Source of the DNA: an uncultured Eubacteriales bacterium
GTDB lineage: Bacteria > Bacillota > Clostridia > Christensenellales > RUG350
Direction: 5' to 3'
Assembly (NCBI GenBank): GCA_900315995.1
Contig: ONBF01000001.1
Coordinates: 1 to 44,328 of the forward strand
DNA: 44,328 nt
Positions 15,372 through 26,973 of this stretch are shown here, one piece after another. Every line of letters starts with the position of its first letter. The first letter of the stretch is position 1. The notes beneath the pieces were generated by a model. It did no database searches and was not told where the DNA came from. It was given only the letters and a program-made list of their open reading frames with translations. A program made the translations under genes and the position numbers.

Positions 15372-18300
15372 ATGTCAGAGAGAATTCACAAAGTAATGTA
15401 CGGCAAGACAGAGCGTATGAGTTTCTCTAAGATTAAAGACATAATAGATATGCCTTATCTTATCGAAGTTCAGAAAGACTCGTATCGTAATTTCGTGGAT
15501 TACGGTCTCGCGGAAGTTTTTAAGGATTTTTCTCCTATCGTTGATTTCAGCGGTCGTATGTCTTTGAGCTTTTTAGGACATACGTTTGCCGGTGAGTCGA
15601 AATACAGTGAGAAAGAATGTAAAATTCGTGACGCTACGTATGCAAGACCTTTGAGAGTAAAGGCAAGACTTACCAATACCGAAACCAATGAAGTCGTCGA
15701 ACAAGAAGTTTTTATGGGCGACTTTCCGTTAATGACCGAAAACGGTTCGTTTATCATTAACGGCGCGGAACGCGTTATCGTAAGTCAGTTGGTAAGAAGT
15801 TCGGGCGTATATTGCGGCGTTAAACAAGATAAGACCGGTAAAAAACTTTTTGATACGACGGTTATTCCCAATCGTGGCGCGTGGCTTGAATTCGAGCAGG
15901 ACAGTAACGATATACTTTGGGTTAGAGTAGACCGCACGAGAAAAATAACGGCGACCGTACTTCTCAAAGCTTTGGGATTTTCGGACGTACAGCTTAAAGA
16001 AATATTCTGTGATGACGATATGATTAACGTTACGATGGATAAAGATAACGTTAAGACGGTATCTGAGGCAAAGATTGAACTTTATAAACGTTTGAGACCG
16101 GGCGAAGTTCCGACAATGGAAGGCGTCGATATACTTATCAATAACTTATTCTTCGATTTCAAGCACTACGATTTATCGAGAGTAGGCAGATATAAATTCA
16201 ATAAGAAATTGAACCTTGCCAAACGTTTAATAGGATTAACGCCCGTGGAAGACGTCGTAAACAGCGACGGTGAAGTTATTGTCACGGCGGGTACGGAAAT
16301 AGATGAAAAAACCGCCAAAACAATACGTAATCAAGGTATCAACAAAGTTAAAGTCAATACGCCCGACGGACAGACATACACGATTATCGGTAACGAAGCA
16401 GTCGATCTCGGGGTATATCTCAAATATGCGAAAGGTATAGACGTCAATCCGAAAGAACTCGGAATACTCGAAGACGTTTATAAACCGAATCTCGATAAAC
16501 TTATTGCCGAATATAAAGACGAAGCGGCTTTGCTTGCAGCAATTTCGAGTAACGTCGATAATCTCGTATACAAGCATATCTTAATCGAAGATATAATTTC
16601 AATCGTTAATTACAATCTTGCTTTAAGACACAATACGGGCAACGTTGATAATATCGACCACCTTGCCAATCGTCGTGTACGTTCGGTAGGCGAACTTCTT
16701 CAAAATCAATTCCGCACAGGTATGACAAGGCTCGAAAGAGTTATTAAAGAACGTATGAGCGTCGCTCAGAATCCAAGCGAAGTTACTCCGCAATCTTTAA
16801 TCAATATCAAACCCGTTACGAGTGCTATAAAAGAGTTTTTCGGCAGTTCTCAGTTATCGCAATTTATGGATCAACCCAACCCGATAGCCGAACTTACGCA
16901 CAAACGTAAATTGTCGGCGTTAGGTCCCGGCGGTCTTAACAGAGAAAGAGCAAGTGTGGAAGTCCGAGACGTTCACCACAGCCATTACGGTAGGATGTGT
17001 CCTATCGAAACGCCCGAAGGTCAGAACATCGGTCTTATTTCGTCGCTTTCGTCTTATGCGAAAGTCAACGAGTACGGCTTTATCGAAAGCCCGTACAGAA
17101 AGGTTGATAAATCGACAGGCGTGGTTACGGATACGGTTGAATATCTCGATGCGGATGAAGAAGATAAATATGTAGTTGCGCAGGCTAACGAGCCTTTAAC
17201 GGAAGACGGTCACTTCTTAAACGCTCGCGTAAATTGCCGTATAAGAGAAGATATAAGAGAAGTTAACGCAAGTCAAGTCGATTATATGGACGTAAGCCCC
17301 CGTCAGCTCGTATCGGTAGCGACGTCGCTTATTCCGTTCCTTGAAAACGACGACGCAAACCGTGCGTTGATGGGTTCCAACATGCAACGTCAGGCTGTTC
17401 CGCTTGTAAGACCGGAAGCTCCCCGTATCGGTACCGGTATGGAGAGAAAGGTCGCATATGACAGCGGAGTTCTTATCAATGCTAAGGAAAACGGTGTAGT
17501 TAAATATGTTGACGCGGATAAAATAATCGTTAAAGAAAACGGCGGGGATCGTGAATATTCGCTTCAAAAATTCATAAGAAGCAATCAAGGTACTTGCATT
17601 AATCAAAATCCGATAGTAAAAGTCGGCGACATAATCAATAAAGGCGATACGCTTGCGGACGGTCCTTCGACCGACCACGGCGAACTTGCACTCGGACGTA
17701 ACATCTTGGTAGCTTTTATGAGTTGGGAAGGTTATAACTACGAGGACGCTATACTTATTAACGAAGATCTCGTAAGAGACGACGTATTTACGTCAATCCA
17801 TATAGAGAAATACGAAATCGACGCGCGAGATACGAAACTCGGCGAAGAAGTGATAACGAGAGATATTCCGAATCTCGGTGAAGACGTTCTTAAAGATCTT
17901 GACGAAGACGGTATTATAAGAGTCGGCGCGGAAGTTACGTCGGGCGATATTCTGGTAGGTAAAGTTACGCCTAAGGGTGAAACCGAACTTACTCCCGAAG
18001 AAAGACTTCTGAGAGCAATCTTCGGTGAAAAGGCAAGAGAAGTGAGAGATACATCGTTGCGTGTTCCGCACGGCGAAGGCGGTATCGTCGTTGACGTCAA
18101 AGTTTTCACGAGAGCCAATAAAGACGAGTTGTCTCCCGGAGTCAATAAACTCGTGAGAGTTCATATAGCGCAAAAGCGTAAGATAAGCGTCGGCGATAAG
18201 ATGGCGGGTCGTCACGGTAACAAAGGCGTTATAAGTCGCGTGCTTCCGAAAGAAGATATGCCGTTTATGGCGGACGGTACGCCTATGCAAATCGTACTTA

Positions 18301-19166
18301 ACCCGTTGGGCGTTCCTTCCCGTATGAATATCGGACAGGTTCTCGAAGTTCACTTGGGACTTATTGCGAGAACGCTTGATTGGAAAGTCGCTACGCCCGT
18401 ATTTGACGGAGCGAACGAATTTGATATTAAACAACTGCTTATCAATAACAATTTGCCCGACGACGGAAAAATTCAGCTGTACGACGGACGCACGGGCGAA
18501 CCGTTTGAAAACAGGGTAACGGTCGGACTTATGTATATGCTTAAATTGTGCCATTTGGTACAAGATAAGATTCACGCGCGCAGCACGGGACCGTACGCTC
18601 TCGTTACGCAACAACCGCTCGGCGGTAAAGCGCAATTCGGCGGACAGCGTTTCGGTGAGATGGAAGTTTGGGCACTTGAAGCTTACGGTGCGTCGCACAT
18701 ACTTCAAGAAATGTTGACCGTTAAGTCGGACGACGTTGTAGGACGTGTCAAAACTTACGAGTCTATCGTTAAAGGTAACAACATATCCGAACCGGGTATT
18801 CCCGAATCGTTCAAAGTTCTCGTTAAAGAGTTGCAGAGCCTTGCGCTCGACGTTAAGGTGCTTACGGAAGATAAGCAAGAAATCGCTATACAAGATCTTA
18901 TGAACGACGACAGAGATACGGACTTCACGAGAATTCAAATAAGAGAGTCCGATAAAGAAGAAATAAATCTCGGCGAAGAAGGAAGCGTAGCGGGGGGTGC
19001 GTTTGACGACGATGAACTCGGCGAAGACGAGGAGTTTGAAGACGCAATCTTCGATACTGACGACGATCTCGACTTAAAAGGCGCGGGATTCAGTTCCGCA
19101 AGCGACGTTTTCGGTGACGATTTCAGCGATGACGAAGACTTGTTTGACGACGAGGACAAGGAGTAG
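15372..19166 (+). CDS. rpoB: DNA-directed RNA polymerase subunit beta
   Basis: The 1264-residue beta subunit. AAGGAGA lies 8 nt before ATG 15372; the in-frame ATG at 15345 is rejected because it would place this site inside the gene. Conserved signatures include the rifampicin pocket '[33 protein letters not shown]', which has the wild-type sensitive residues (Asp, His and Ser at the positions equivalent to 516, 526 and 531 of E. coli). Also present are '[11 protein letters not shown]', '[13 protein letters not shown]' and '[28 protein letters not shown]' near the C-terminus. After the normal end ('LMNDD') a strongly acidic tail of about 80 residues follows, rich in Asp and Glu. No ribosomal protein genes precede it, unlike the usual rplKAJL-rpoBC order. 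Confidence 0.98.
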   Translation: MSERIHKVMYGKTERMSFSKIKDIIDMPYLIEVQKDSYRNFVDYGLAEVFKDFSPIVDFSGRMSLSFLGHTFAGESKYSEKECKIRDATYARPLRVKARLTNTETNEVVEQEVFMGDFPLMTENGSFIINGAERVIVSQLVRSSGVYCGVKQDKTGKKLFDTTVIPNRGAWLEFEQDSNDILWVRVDRTRKITATVLLKALGFSDVQLKEIFCDDDMINVTMDKDNVKTVSEAKIELYKRLRPGEVPTMEGVDILINNLFFDFKHYDLSRVGRYKFNKKLNLAKRLIGLTPVEDVVNSDGEVIVTAGTEIDEKTAKTIRNQGINKVKVNTPDGQTYTIIGNEAVDLGVYLKYAKGIDVNPKELGILEDVYKPNLDKLIAEYKDEAALLAAISSNVDNLVYKHILIEDIISIVNYNLALRHNTGNVDNIDHLANRRVRSVGELLQNQFRTGMTRLERVIKERMSVAQNPSEVTPQSLINIKPVTSAIKEFFGSSQLSQFMDQPNPIAELTHKRKLSALGPGGLNRERASVEVRDVHHSHYGRMCPIETPEGQNIGLISSLSSYAKVNEYGFIESPYRKVDKSTGVVTDTVEYLDADEEDKYVVAQANEPLTEDGHFLNARVNCRIREDIREVNASQVDYMDVSPRQLVSVATSLIPFLENDDANRALMGSNMQRQAVPLVRPEAPRIGTGMERKVAYDSGVLINAKENGVVKYVDADKIIVKENGGDREYSLQKFIRSNQGTCINQNPIVKVGDIINKGDTLADGPSTDHGELALGRNILVAFMSWEGYNYEDAILINEDLVRDDVFTSIHIEKYEIDARDTKLGEEVITRDIPNLGEDVLKDLDEDGIIRVGAEVTSGDILVGKVTPKGETELTPEERLLRAIFGEKAREVRDTSLRVPHGEGGIVVDVKVFTRANKDELSPGVNKLVRVHIAQKRKISVGDKMAGRHGNKGVISRVLPKEDMPFMADGTPMQIVLNPLGVPSRMNIGQVLEVHLGLIARTLDWKVATPVFDGANEFDIKQLLINNNLPDDGKIQLYDGRTGEPFENRVTVGLMYMLKLCHLVQDKIHARSTGPYALVTQQPLGGKAQFGGQRFGEMEVWALEAYGASHILQEMLTVKSDDVVGRVKTYESIVKGNNISEPGIPESFKVLVKELQSLALDVKVLTEDKQEIAIQDLMNDDRDTDFTRIQIRESDKEEINLGEEGSVAGGAFDDDELGEDEEFEDAIFDTDDDLDLKGAGFSSASDVFGDDFSDDEDLFDDEDKE

Positions 19167-19177
19167 GAGGGAGCGAA

Positions 19178-22100
19178 ATGTTTGAGTTAAACAATTTTGA
19201 TTCGATACAAATAGGCGTTGCTTCGCCTGAAAAAATCAGAGCTTGGTCGCACGGTGAGGTTACTAAGCCCGAAACTATAAACTATCGTACGCAAAAGCCC
19301 GAAAGAGACGGTTTGTTTTGTGAAAAGATATTCGGACCGACTAAGGACTGGGAGTGCCATTGCGGTAAGTATAAACGTATAAGATATAAGGGCGTTGTTT
19401 GCGATAAGTGCGGCGTCGAAGTTACCCGTTCAAAAGTCAGACGCGAACGTATGGGGCATATCGAGCTTGCGGCACCCGTTTCTCATATTTGGTATTTCAG
19501 AGGCGTTCCGTCAAGAATAAGTTTGCTTCTCGGTATGTCACCTAAGGAATTGGATCAAGTTATATACTTTGTATCATATGTGGTGTTGGATAAAGGCAAA
19601 TCCGATTTCTTTAAGAAGCAAGTCATCAACGACAAGGAGTACAGAGAAGCTGTCGATAAATTCGGTGAAGACGGTTTCCGCGTCGGTATGGGCGCCGAAG
19701 CCATCAAAGAACTTCTTATGGAAGTAGACCTTGAAAAAGAGTCCAAAGAACTTCACGACATAGTAGATAAATCTACGGGACAAAAGAGAGTAAGAGAGGT
19801 TAAACGTCTTGATATAGTCGAAGCGTTCAGAAAGAGCGGTAATCGTCCCGAGTGGATGATACTCGACGTGCTTCCCGTTATTCCGCCTGAGCTTCGTCCT
19901 ATGGTTCAACTCGACGGCGGAAGATTCGCAACGAGTGACTTGAACGACTTATACAGACGTGTTATCAACCGTAACAACAGACTTAAAAAGTTAATGGAAC
20001 TCGGTGCGCCAAACATCATTATCCGTAACGAAAAACGTATGTTGCAAGAAGCCGTTGACGCGCTTATAGATAACGGCAGGCGCGGTAAAGCCGTAACGGG
20101 TCCCGGCAACAGAGAACTTAAATCTTTGTCGGGTATGCTCAGAGGTAAGCAAGGGCGTTTCCGTCAGAACCTACTCGGAAAACGTGTCGACTATTCGGGA
20201 CGTTCGGTTATCGTCGTAGGACCTGAACTTAAATTATATCAGTGCGGACTGCCGAAAGATATGGCGAAAGAGCTTTTCAAGCCGTTTGTTATGAAGCGTC
20301 TTGTAAGCGAAGGATTCAGCCACAACATCAAAAAAGCAAAACGTATGGTCGAACGCGGAGATCCTGTTATTTGGGATATTCTCGAAGACGTTATAAAAGA
20401 TCATCCCGTACTCTTAAACCGTGCTCCCACGCTTCACAGATTGGGTATTCAGGCGTTTGAGCCGGTGCTTGTTGAAGGACGTGCGTTAAAACTTCATCCG
20501 CTTGCGTGTTCGGCGTTTAACGCAGACTTCGACGGAGACCAAATGGCAGTTCACGTTCCGCTTTCGATAGAAGCGCAAGTCGAAGCAAGATTTCTTATGC
20601 TCTCGACCAACAATATTCTTAAACTTTCGGACGGAAGACCTATCGTTTCGCCGACGCAGGATATGGTTATGGGTTCGTTCTATTTGACGAAGTACCGTGA
20701 CGGCGCAAAAGGCGAGGGCAGAGTGTTCAGATCTCCCGAGGAAGCTATTATGGCTTATCAGACGGGTTCGGTCGCTATACAAGCTAAGATTAAAGTCAGG
20801 ATGACGGGTGAGTTCAAAGGACGTACGATAAGCCAAATTATAGATACGTCGGTCGGTAGAATTATATTTAATCAATCGATTCCTCAAATCTTGCACTTCG
20901 TTGATCGTACGAAAGAAGAAAACGCTTTGAAACTTGAAATCGACTGTGAAGTAGGTAAGAAGAAGTTATCCGAAATCGTAGACGCCTGCTTTAAGTATTT
21001 AGGTTCGACCGGTACTACCGAAACGCTCGATAAGATAAAGGCGGCGGGGTATAAGTACTCAACGCTCAGCGCTATGACCGCAAGTGTGTTCGATATGAAC
21101 GTTCCGACCGAAAAGAAAGAGATTATAGCAAAAGCGGAACAAGACGTTCTCGAAAAAGAAAAGCTGTACAGACGTGGTATTTTGAGTAACGAAGAGAGAC
21201 GTGCGGAAGTCATTAAAATTTGGCAGGAAGTGTCCAACAAGCTTGAAGATTTACTGAAAACCGGACTTGATCCGTTTAATCCGATTCGTATGATGGCTGA
21301 TTCGGGCGCGCGTGGTAGTATGGCGCAGATAAGACAGCTTGCCGGTATGAGAGGACTTATGGCGGACCCGACCGGTCAAACCATCGAGTTGCCGGTTAAG
21401 GCGAACTTCCGTGAAGGACTTTCCGTTCTCGAATACTTCATTTCTTCGCACGGTGCGCGTAAAGGTCTTGCGGATACGGCGTTGAAGACGGCGGACTCGG
21501 GTTATCTTACGAGACGTCTTGTTGACGTATCGCACGATGTGGTAGTCCGTGAAGAAGATTGCGGAGACAGAAACGGTTCGGTTATCACTGCTATTACGGG
21601 GACAAAAGGTGAAATAATCGAGAGTCTTGAATCAAGAATACTCGGCAGATATACCGCAAAAGACGTTGTTGATGATAAAGGTAAATTAATTTGTGCCACA
21701 GATACGCTTATCGACGAAGATATGGCAAAAGAGATTGCAAAATCGGGGGTTACTTCCGTTGTAATCAGAAGTGTACTTACGTGTAAGTCGAAGACTGGCG
21801 TATGCGTTAAGTGTTACGGCAGAAATCTCGCGAGTGGCGGAAAAGTCAAACTCGGCGAAGCTGTCGGCGTAATAGCCGCTCAGAGTATCGGCGAACCCGG
21901 CACGCAGCTTACGATGAGAACTTTCCACTCGGGCGGTATCGCAACAAGCGACGATATTACGCAAGGTCTGCCGCGTGTCGAAGAATTGTTTGAAGCGCGC
22001 AATCCGAAGAAGAGTGCCGTGCTTGCCGAGATATTCGGCGTTGTATCTATCGACGAGAGTACGGGACAACGTAACGTAATCGTTAGCAACAAAGACGATT

Positions 22101-22693
22101 CGAAGTCGTATATGTTGCCTTTCGACGCAAAGCTTGCGGTTAAGGCGGGTGACAAAGTAGAAGTAGGTCAACCGATAACGCAGGGTAGCATAAACCCGCA
22201 AGACCTTATGAGAACCGTCGGATACAAGGGCGTTCAAGACTATATACTTAAAGAAGTTATCGACGCTTACCGTTTATCCGGTGTTAATATAAGCGATAAG
22301 CATATTGAAGTAATAGTAAGGCAAATGCTCAGAAAAGTTCGCGTCGAGAAACAGGGGGATACCGATATGTTGCCCGGCGAACTCGTAGACTTGTTCAGAT
22401 ATGAAGAAGAAAACGAAAGAGTGCTTGCTGACGACGGCGAGCCTGCAACGGGTAAGCGTACACTGCTCGGTATAACGAAAGCGTCTCTTGCAACTGATTC
22501 GTTCTTGTCTGCCGCATCGTTCCAAGAAACAGCAAGAGTTTTGACGGAAGCAGCAATCAAGAACAAAATCGATCCGTTGACGGGACTTAAAGAAAACATC
22601 ATAATCGGTAAGTTGATTCCCGCAGGTACGGGTATGAAGATGTACAAGAATATGGTGTCGGTTCCGGCTCCTACGACGGCGGAAGAAGAATAA
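19178..22693 (+). CDS. rpoC: DNA-directed RNA polymerase subunit beta'
   Basis: The 1171-residue beta' subunit, starting 11 nt after rpoB with AGGAGGG upstream of the ATG. Visible landmarks: the N-terminal zinc ribbon '[19 protein letters not shown]', the catalytic Mg-binding '[16 protein letters not shown]' with Asp450, Asp452 and Asp454, and '[15 protein letters not shown]'. The trigger-loop area '[22 protein letters not shown]' and the second zinc site '[14 protein letters not shown]' are also clear, followed by '[25 protein letters not shown]'. The length is that of the Firmicute form without the large insert found in gammaproteobacteria. It ends the rpoBC operon at a strong terminator. 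Confidence 0.98.
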   Translation: MFELNNFDSIQIGVASPEKIRAWSHGEVTKPETINYRTQKPERDGLFCEKIFGPTKDWECHCGKYKRIRYKGVVCDKCGVEVTRSKVRRERMGHIELAAPVSHIWYFRGVPSRISLLLGMSPKELDQVIYFVSYVVLDKGKSDFFKKQVINDKEYREAVDKFGEDGFRVGMGAEAIKELLMEVDLEKESKELHDIVDKSTGQKRVREVKRLDIVEAFRKSGNRPEWMILDVLPVIPPELRPMVQLDGGRFATSDLNDLYRRVINRNNRLKKLMELGAPNIIIRNEKRMLQEAVDALIDNGRRGKAVTGPGNRELKSLSGMLRGKQGRFRQNLLGKRVDYSGRSVIVVGPELKLYQCGLPKDMAKELFKPFVMKRLVSEGFSHNIKKAKRMVERGDPVIWDILEDVIKDHPVLLNRAPTLHRLGIQAFEPVLVEGRALKLHPLACSAFNADFDGDQMAVHVPLSIEAQVEARFLMLSTNNILKLSDGRPIVSPTQDMVMGSFYLTKYRDGAKGEGRVFRSPEEAIMAYQTGSVAIQAKIKVRMTGEFKGRTISQIIDTSVGRIIFNQSIPQILHFVDRTKEENALKLEIDCEVGKKKLSEIVDACFKYLGSTGTTETLDKIKAAGYKYSTLSAMTASVFDMNVPTEKKEIIAKAEQDVLEKEKLYRRGILSNEERRAEVIKIWQEVSNKLEDLLKTGLDPFNPIRMMADSGARGSMAQIRQLAGMRGLMADPTGQTIELPVKANFREGLSVLEYFISSHGARKGLADTALKTADSGYLTRRLVDVSHDVVVREEDCGDRNGSVITAITGTKGEIIESLESRILGRYTAKDVVDDKGKLICATDTLIDEDMAKEIAKSGVTSVVIRSVLTCKSKTGVCVKCYGRNLASGGKVKLGEAVGVIAAQSIGEPGTQLTMRTFHSGGIATSDDITQGLPRVEELFEARNPKKSAVLAEIFGVVSIDESTGQRNVIVSNKDDSKSYMLPFDAKLAVKAGDKVEVGQPITQGSINPQDLMRTVGYKGVQDYILKEVIDAYRLSGVNISDKHIEVIVRQMLRKVRVEKQGDTDMLPGELVDLFRYEEENERVLADDGEPATGKRTLLGITKASLATDSFLSAASFQETARVLTEAAIKNKIDPLTGLKENIIIGKLIPAGTGMKMYKNMVSVPAPTTAEEE

Positions 22694-22696
22694 AGC

Positions 22697-22724
22697 AAAG
22701 GAGCGTTATAACACGCTCCTTTTT
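22697..22724 (+). terminator. Terminator of the rpoBC operon
   Basis: Stem AAAGGAGCGT / ACGCTCCTTT with a short loop and a run of T (22720-22724), immediately after the rpoC stop codon. No promoter is obvious in the 25 nt before metK, so metK may depend on read-through or on a promoter inside rpoC. Confidence 0.9.
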
Positions 22725-22749
22725 GAAATACATAAATAAGGAATAATAT

Positions 22750-23910
22750 ATGTACAGACTGTTTACATCTGAAAGCGTTACGGAAGGACATCCCGACAAA
22801 GTTTGCGATAATATCGCAGACGCCGTTTTGGACGAAATAATAAAACAAGACCCGCAGGCGCACGTTGCTTGCGAAGTTTGCATTTGCAAAGATAAGCTTC
22901 TTATTATGGGCGAAATTTCGGGCAATGCAACCGTTGATATGAAAAAGATTGCAAAAGATGTTATTAAAGATATCGGCTATGATAAAAGTAACGGGTTTGA
23001 TATAGATAATTGTGAAATCATAATAAGCGTAAGCGAACAATCCGCTGATATAGCGCAAGGCGTAAACGGAACGTATTTTACGACCGATGATAAATACGAA
23101 AAGACGGGCGCGGGAGATCAGGGTATGATGTTCGGGTATGCGTGCAGAGAAACGGACGAGCTTATGCCGATGCCGATAATGCTTGCGCATGCTTTGACTA
23201 AACGACTGACGGAAGTAAGAAAGAACGGTGAACTCGGTTATTTGAGACCTGACGGTAAAGCGCAAGTAACCGTTGAGTACGAAAACGATAAGCCGGTACA
23301 CATAGGCACAGTCGTAGTCAGCGCGCAACACGACGAAAACGTCGATACGGATACGCTTAAAAACGATATATTCGATAAAGTTATATCTTACGTTTTGCCG
23401 ACCGACTTATTTGACAAAGATACGGAAGTATATATTAACCCAACAGGGCGTTTCGTAATAGGCGGACCGCTCGGCGACAGCGGACTTACGGGCAGAAAGA
23501 TAGTCGTAGATACATACGGCGGATATTGTCCGCACGGCGGCGGTTCTTTCTCGGGAAAGGACGCTACGAAAGTCGATAGGAGCGCAACGTATATGGCGCG
23601 GTACGTTTGTAAAAATATAGTTGCCGCAGGGCTTGCGGACAAGTGCCTTGTCGAGATTGCTTACGCGATAGGCAGAGCAAAACCCGTATCGGTTCATGTG
23701 GATACGTTTAAGACGGGCAAGTTCGATGATTTGAAAATAAGAGATATTATCTTAAAAGAATTTGATTTGCGACCGCTTGCCATTATCGAAAAACTCAATT
23801 TGCAATCGCCCGTTTATAAAGACACTGCGTCGTACGGACATTTCGGAAATGAAAATTATGCGTGGGAAAAGACCGATATGGCAGACAGGTTAAGGAAGTA
23901 TATCGATTAA
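22750..23910 (+). CDS. metK: S-adenosylmethionine synthetase
   Basis: A 386-residue enzyme that makes SAM from methionine and ATP, the methyl donor for the methyltransferases elsewhere in this window (rlmB, rsmI and the RlmI-like gene). Signatures: '[24 protein letters not shown]' (methionine/ATP site with His14-Pro15-Asp16-Lys17), '[12 protein letters not shown]' (the ATP-binding hexapeptide region) and '[23 protein letters not shown]' (P-loop). The length is normal. A weak AAGGA precedes the ATG. No SAM riboswitch sequence is visible in the short upstream gap. The gene leads a close-packed operon with recD2 and comF. Confidence 0.97.
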   Translation: MYRLFTSESVTEGHPDKVCDNIADAVLDEIIKQDPQAHVACEVCICKDKLLIMGEISGNATVDMKKIAKDVIKDIGYDKSNGFDIDNCEIIISVSEQSADIAQGVNGTYFTTDDKYEKTGAGDQGMMFGYACRETDELMPMPIMLAHALTKRLTEVRKNGELGYLRPDGKAQVTVEYENDKPVHIGTVVVSAQHDENVDTDTLKNDIFDKVISYVLPTDLFDKDTEVYINPTGRFVIGGPLGDSGLTGRKIVVDTYGGYCPHGGGSFSGKDATKVDRSATYMARYVCKNIVAAGLADKCLVEIAYAIGRAKPVSVHVDTFKTGKFDDLKIRDIILKEFDLRPLAIIEKLNLQSPVYKDTASYGHFGNENYAWEKTDMADRLRKYID

Positions 23911-23913
23911 TAA

Positions 23914-26139
23914 ATGAAACTGAGAGGAATAATCGAACACGTAATATTTCAAAATACCGAAAACGGCTATACGGTTGTTTCTCTTGACGTTCAAAATTTA
24001 CTTTATACGGTAGTCGGCACGTTTCCGCCCGTTGCCGAAGGCGACGAGATAGAGGCATCGGGCGAGCTTAAAACGAATAGCAAATACGGAGAGCAATTTA
24101 TAGCCGACGAAGTTAAAACCGTATTGCCCGAAAGCGAAGATGGGATACGCAGATACCTTGCAAGCGGATTGTTTAAGGGTATAGGCGAAAAGACGGCTAA
24201 AACAATAGTCGATACGTTCGGGGCGGCGACGCTTAAAGTTATCGAACAAACTCCCGAAAGATTAAGTGAAATCAAAGGTATAAGTCGCGTAAAGGCAATG
24301 GATATTGCCGACGCGTTTTCACGTATAAAAGGCATGCAAGATAGCATGCTTTTTCTTAAAAAATACGATATAAGCACCAATCTTGCGCTTAAAATTTTCA
24401 AGCACTACGGTACGGATACACAAAGCATTATAGAAGAAAATCCGTATTGTCTCGTGAACGATATAGATGGCGTGGGATTTTTAACCGCGGATATTATTGC
24501 GAGAAGTATGGGGATACCGTGCGACAGCGTATTCAGAATACGGGCGGGTATCGAATATATATTGACGAGCGTTGCCGCTCAATACGGAAACACATACTTA
24601 AAGCGTACGGATTGTATAGAGTCGGTTAAAAAACTTTTGAATATCGATTCAGACGAACCTATTATAAATGCGCTCGACGACTTATTGTTTTCAGACGTCG
24701 TTAAACAGTTTTCATTTGATGACGGAGTAGAGCTTATAGCCGAAACGAAAGCGTACAATACGGAAAAGAGTATAGCGCAAAAGTTGATAAGACTCAATAA
24801 CGAGTTTGACGCGTTGCATATAGACGCCGACGCGGAGATAGAAGAGTACGAAAGAACAAACGGAATTAAACTGCATAATACGCAAGCGGACGCGGTTAAG
24901 AGCGCGGTTAACAGCGGAGTCGTCGTAATAACGGGCGGTCCCGGAACGGGGAAAACCACGATTATAAAGTGTATAGTCGGAATTTTCGAGGCGCGACATA
25001 TAAAGGTTTCATTGTGCGCGCCTACGGGGAGAGCCGCAAAGCGATTATCGGAATCGGTCGGCAGAGAAGCCAAGACAATACACAGATTGCTCGATTTGAA
25101 TTATAAGAACGGTAAAGGATATTTTACTTACGACGAAAATACGAAACTCGACTCGGACGTGATTATCGTTGACGAAGTCAGTATGGCGGATATATATACT
25201 TTCAATTCGCTTATAAAGGCTATTGTACGCGGCGGCAGGCTTATTATGGTCGGGGATAAAGATCAATTACCGTCCGTATCCGCGGGTAACGTGTTAAAGG
25301 ACGTTATTGGGTCGGGAATAATTCCCGTCAATTATCTGAACAAAATATACCGTCAAGGCGAAGAAAGTTTAATCGTTACCAACGCGCATTTAATAAACGA
25401 CGGTAAAATGCCGATACTCGACAAGACTGACGGCGACTGTTTCTTCATAAGTCGTCAAACGCCCGAAGATATTCTTGCCGCGGTTAAAGAGATGGTAGTG
25501 AAAAGATTGCCGTCGTACGTTCACGCCGAGCCCAAAGAGATACAGGTATTGTCCGCTGTCAAAAAAGGCGTTTGCGGTGTGAACAATATAAATAAAGAGC
25601 TTCAACAAATACTTAATCCGCAACAAGAACAAAACATACTCCAATACGGCGAAGCAGAGTTCAGACTTAACGATAAAGTTATGCAAACCGTCAACAATTA
25701 TCAACGCGAGTGGCAGAGAGCGGACGACCTCGGCAACGTTGAATACGGCACGGGAGTTTATAACGGCGATATGGGATATATCGAATCGGTAGATATAAAG
25801 AATAAAACGTTAAGAGTTCTTTTGGACGACGGCAGATATGCGGTCTATAACGGCGAAGATATAAGAGATCTTATACTTGCATATGCAATCAGCGTCCATA
25901 AAAGTCAGGGATGTGAATTCAATTCGGCGGTAATAGTCGTTCAGGGTGGCTCTCCGCAAATAATGACGAGAAATCTTTTATATACCGCATTGACGCGAGT
26001 TAAGAAAGCGGCGGTGCTTATCGGGCGCGAACAGAACGTAAGGTATATGGTCAACAATAATTACACGGCGGAGCGACTTACGACGCTTAATAAACTGCTT
26101 GTCGCGGAAGAAAAAACGTACAACGAGTTTTTCTCATGA
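23914..26139 (+). CDS. recD2: ATP-dependent RecD-like (RecD2) DNA helicase
   Basis: A 741-residue SF1B 5'-3' helicase of the RecD2/YrrC type. The N-terminal region starts with an OB-like 'GIIEHVIFQNTENGYTVV' and contains two helix-hairpin-helix units ('GIGEKTAKTIVDTFG', 'GISRVKAMDIADAF') absent from RecBCD-type RecD. Motor motifs: Walker A 'GGPGTGKTT' (341-349), 'CAPTGRAAKRLSE' (motif Ia), Walker B 'VDEVSMAD' with Asp420-Glu421, 'GDKDQLPSVSAGNVL' (motif III) and 'ISVHKSQGCEF...TALTRVKK' (motifs V-VI). It unwinds DNA and is tied to repair and replication-fork stability. It starts 3 nt after metK and overlaps comF by four bases. Confidence 0.95.
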   Translation: MKLRGIIEHVIFQNTENGYTVVSLDVQNLLYTVVGTFPPVAEGDEIEASGELKTNSKYGEQFIADEVKTVLPESEDGIRRYLASGLFKGIGEKTAKTIVDTFGAATLKVIEQTPERLSEIKGISRVKAMDIADAFSRIKGMQDSMLFLKKYDISTNLALKIFKHYGTDTQSIIEENPYCLVNDIDGVGFLTADIIARSMGIPCDSVFRIRAGIEYILTSVAAQYGNTYLKRTDCIESVKKLLNIDSDEPIINALDDLLFSDVVKQFSFDDGVELIAETKAYNTEKSIAQKLIRLNNEFDALHIDADAEIEEYERTNGIKLHNTQADAVKSAVNSGVVVITGGPGTGKTTIIKCIVGIFEARHIKVSLCAPTGRAAKRLSESVGREAKTIHRLLDLNYKNGKGYFTYDENTKLDSDVIIVDEVSMADIYTFNSLIKAIVRGGRLIMVGDKDQLPSVSAGNVLKDVIGSGIIPVNYLNKIYRQGEESLIVTNAHLINDGKMPILDKTDGDCFFISRQTPEDILAAVKEMVVKRLPSYVHAEPKEIQVLSAVKKGVCGVNNINKELQQILNPQQEQNILQYGEAEFRLNDKVMQTVNNYQREWQRADDLGNVEYGTGVYNGDMGYIESVDIKNKTLRVLLDDGRYAVYNGEDIRDLILAYAISVHKSQGCEFNSAVIVVQGGSPQIMTRNLLYTALTRVKKAAVLIGREQNVRYMVNNNYTAERLTTLNKLLVAEEKTYNEFFS

Positions 26140-26861
26140 GAATAATCGACGTTTTGCGAAAACTTGTTTTTCCGCCGGAAATCAAGTGCGTTGTATGCGG
26201 AAAAGATTTACCCGAATGGCGTCTTTGCAACGCGTGTTTCCCGACTTTATTTTCCGAAAGGGAGGGACGTTGTGTAAAGTGCGGACGGGCAATATTCGGC
26301 GAAGGTAGATACTGTATGTCCTGTAAAGATAACGAGTATTCGTTCGAGCGGGTACTCGGCGCGTTCGATTATACGAACAGCACGGTGGGACTTATTTATA
26401 ATTTCAAATTCGGAAACGGCAAATACCTTGCAAAGTTTTTCGCGGACGAAATGGCGAAGAAAGCGGACGCGTTTAACGTGCATTTCGACTGTATAGTTGC
26501 CGTGCCCGTTACGGACAAAGTAAAGAAAAAACGCGGATTCAATCAAAGTTATTTGATGGCAAAGCGGATAAGCGAAACGCGCGGAATATCTTTGAGTGAA
26601 AATCTCGTTAAGACGAGAGATACGGAGGAACAAGCAAGGCTCGATTACAAGGCGCGAGCGACAAATTTGGAACGTGCGTTTGCGGTACCTGATAAAAAAG
26701 AATTTATCGGAAAGCGCGTTTTACTTATTGACGACGTATATACAACGGGTGCGACGAGTAACGAGTGCGCAAAAACAATATTGAAAGCAGGTGCTCTCGA
26801 AGTGTACGTTTTAGTCGCCGCAGTCACGCCGCAAAGGACGGTTGTCGAAAAACGAATATAA
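26136..26861 (+). CDS. comF: ComF-family phosphoribosyltransferase-like protein
   Basis: 241 residues; the start overlaps the recD2 stop by ATGA. The N-terminus has a zinc-ribbon-like set of cysteines ('CVVCGKDLPEWRLCNAC', 'CVKCGRAIFGEGRYCMSC') followed by the ComF core: 'FDCIVAVPVTDKVKKKRGFNQSYLMAKRI', and the PRPP-binding signature 'VLLIDDVYTTGATSNECA'. In competent Firmicutes ComF helps internalise single-stranded DNA, acting with the helicase ComFA. Here ComFA is absent next door and the neighbour is RecD2. The role (DNA uptake versus salvage) is therefore inferred. Confidence 0.9.
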   Translation: MRIIDVLRKLVFPPEIKCVVCGKDLPEWRLCNACFPTLFSEREGRCVKCGRAIFGEGRYCMSCKDNEYSFERVLGAFDYTNSTVGLIYNFKFGNGKYLAKFFADEMAKKADAFNVHFDCIVAVPVTDKVKKKRGFNQSYLMAKRISETRGISLSENLVKTRDTEEQARLDYKARATNLERAFAVPDKKEFIGKRVLLIDDVYTTGATSNECAKTILKAGALEVYVLVAAVTPQRTVVEKRI

Positions 26862-26904
26862 AACGGGGCTTATGTCAAAGACTTACGGCATCGGTTCAAA
26901 TGCT

Positions 26905-26933
26905 TTTACAAAAACGGTTTTATGTAGTATAAT
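26905..26933 (+). promoter_or_regulatory. Promoter of secA
   Basis: TTTACA (26905-26910), a 17-nt spacer and TATAAT (26928-26933), 40 nt upstream of the secA start; AAGGAG precedes the ATG at 26974. Confidence 0.75.
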
Positions 26934-26973
26934 CATTTTTATGTTATACAGATATTAATCATAAGGAGTTATC

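Noticed and set aside
17793-18938. 381-residue minus-strand frame inside rpoB
   Set aside because: Shadow of rpoB codon usage; no motif and no start signals.
22725-22749. SAM riboswitch before metK
   Set aside because: Only about 25 nt separate the rpoC terminator and metK, far too short for any SAM aptamer.
22267-23331. 354-residue minus-strand frame across the rpoC-metK junction
   Set aside because: Antisense to two well-identified genes and their terminator; no recognisable domain.
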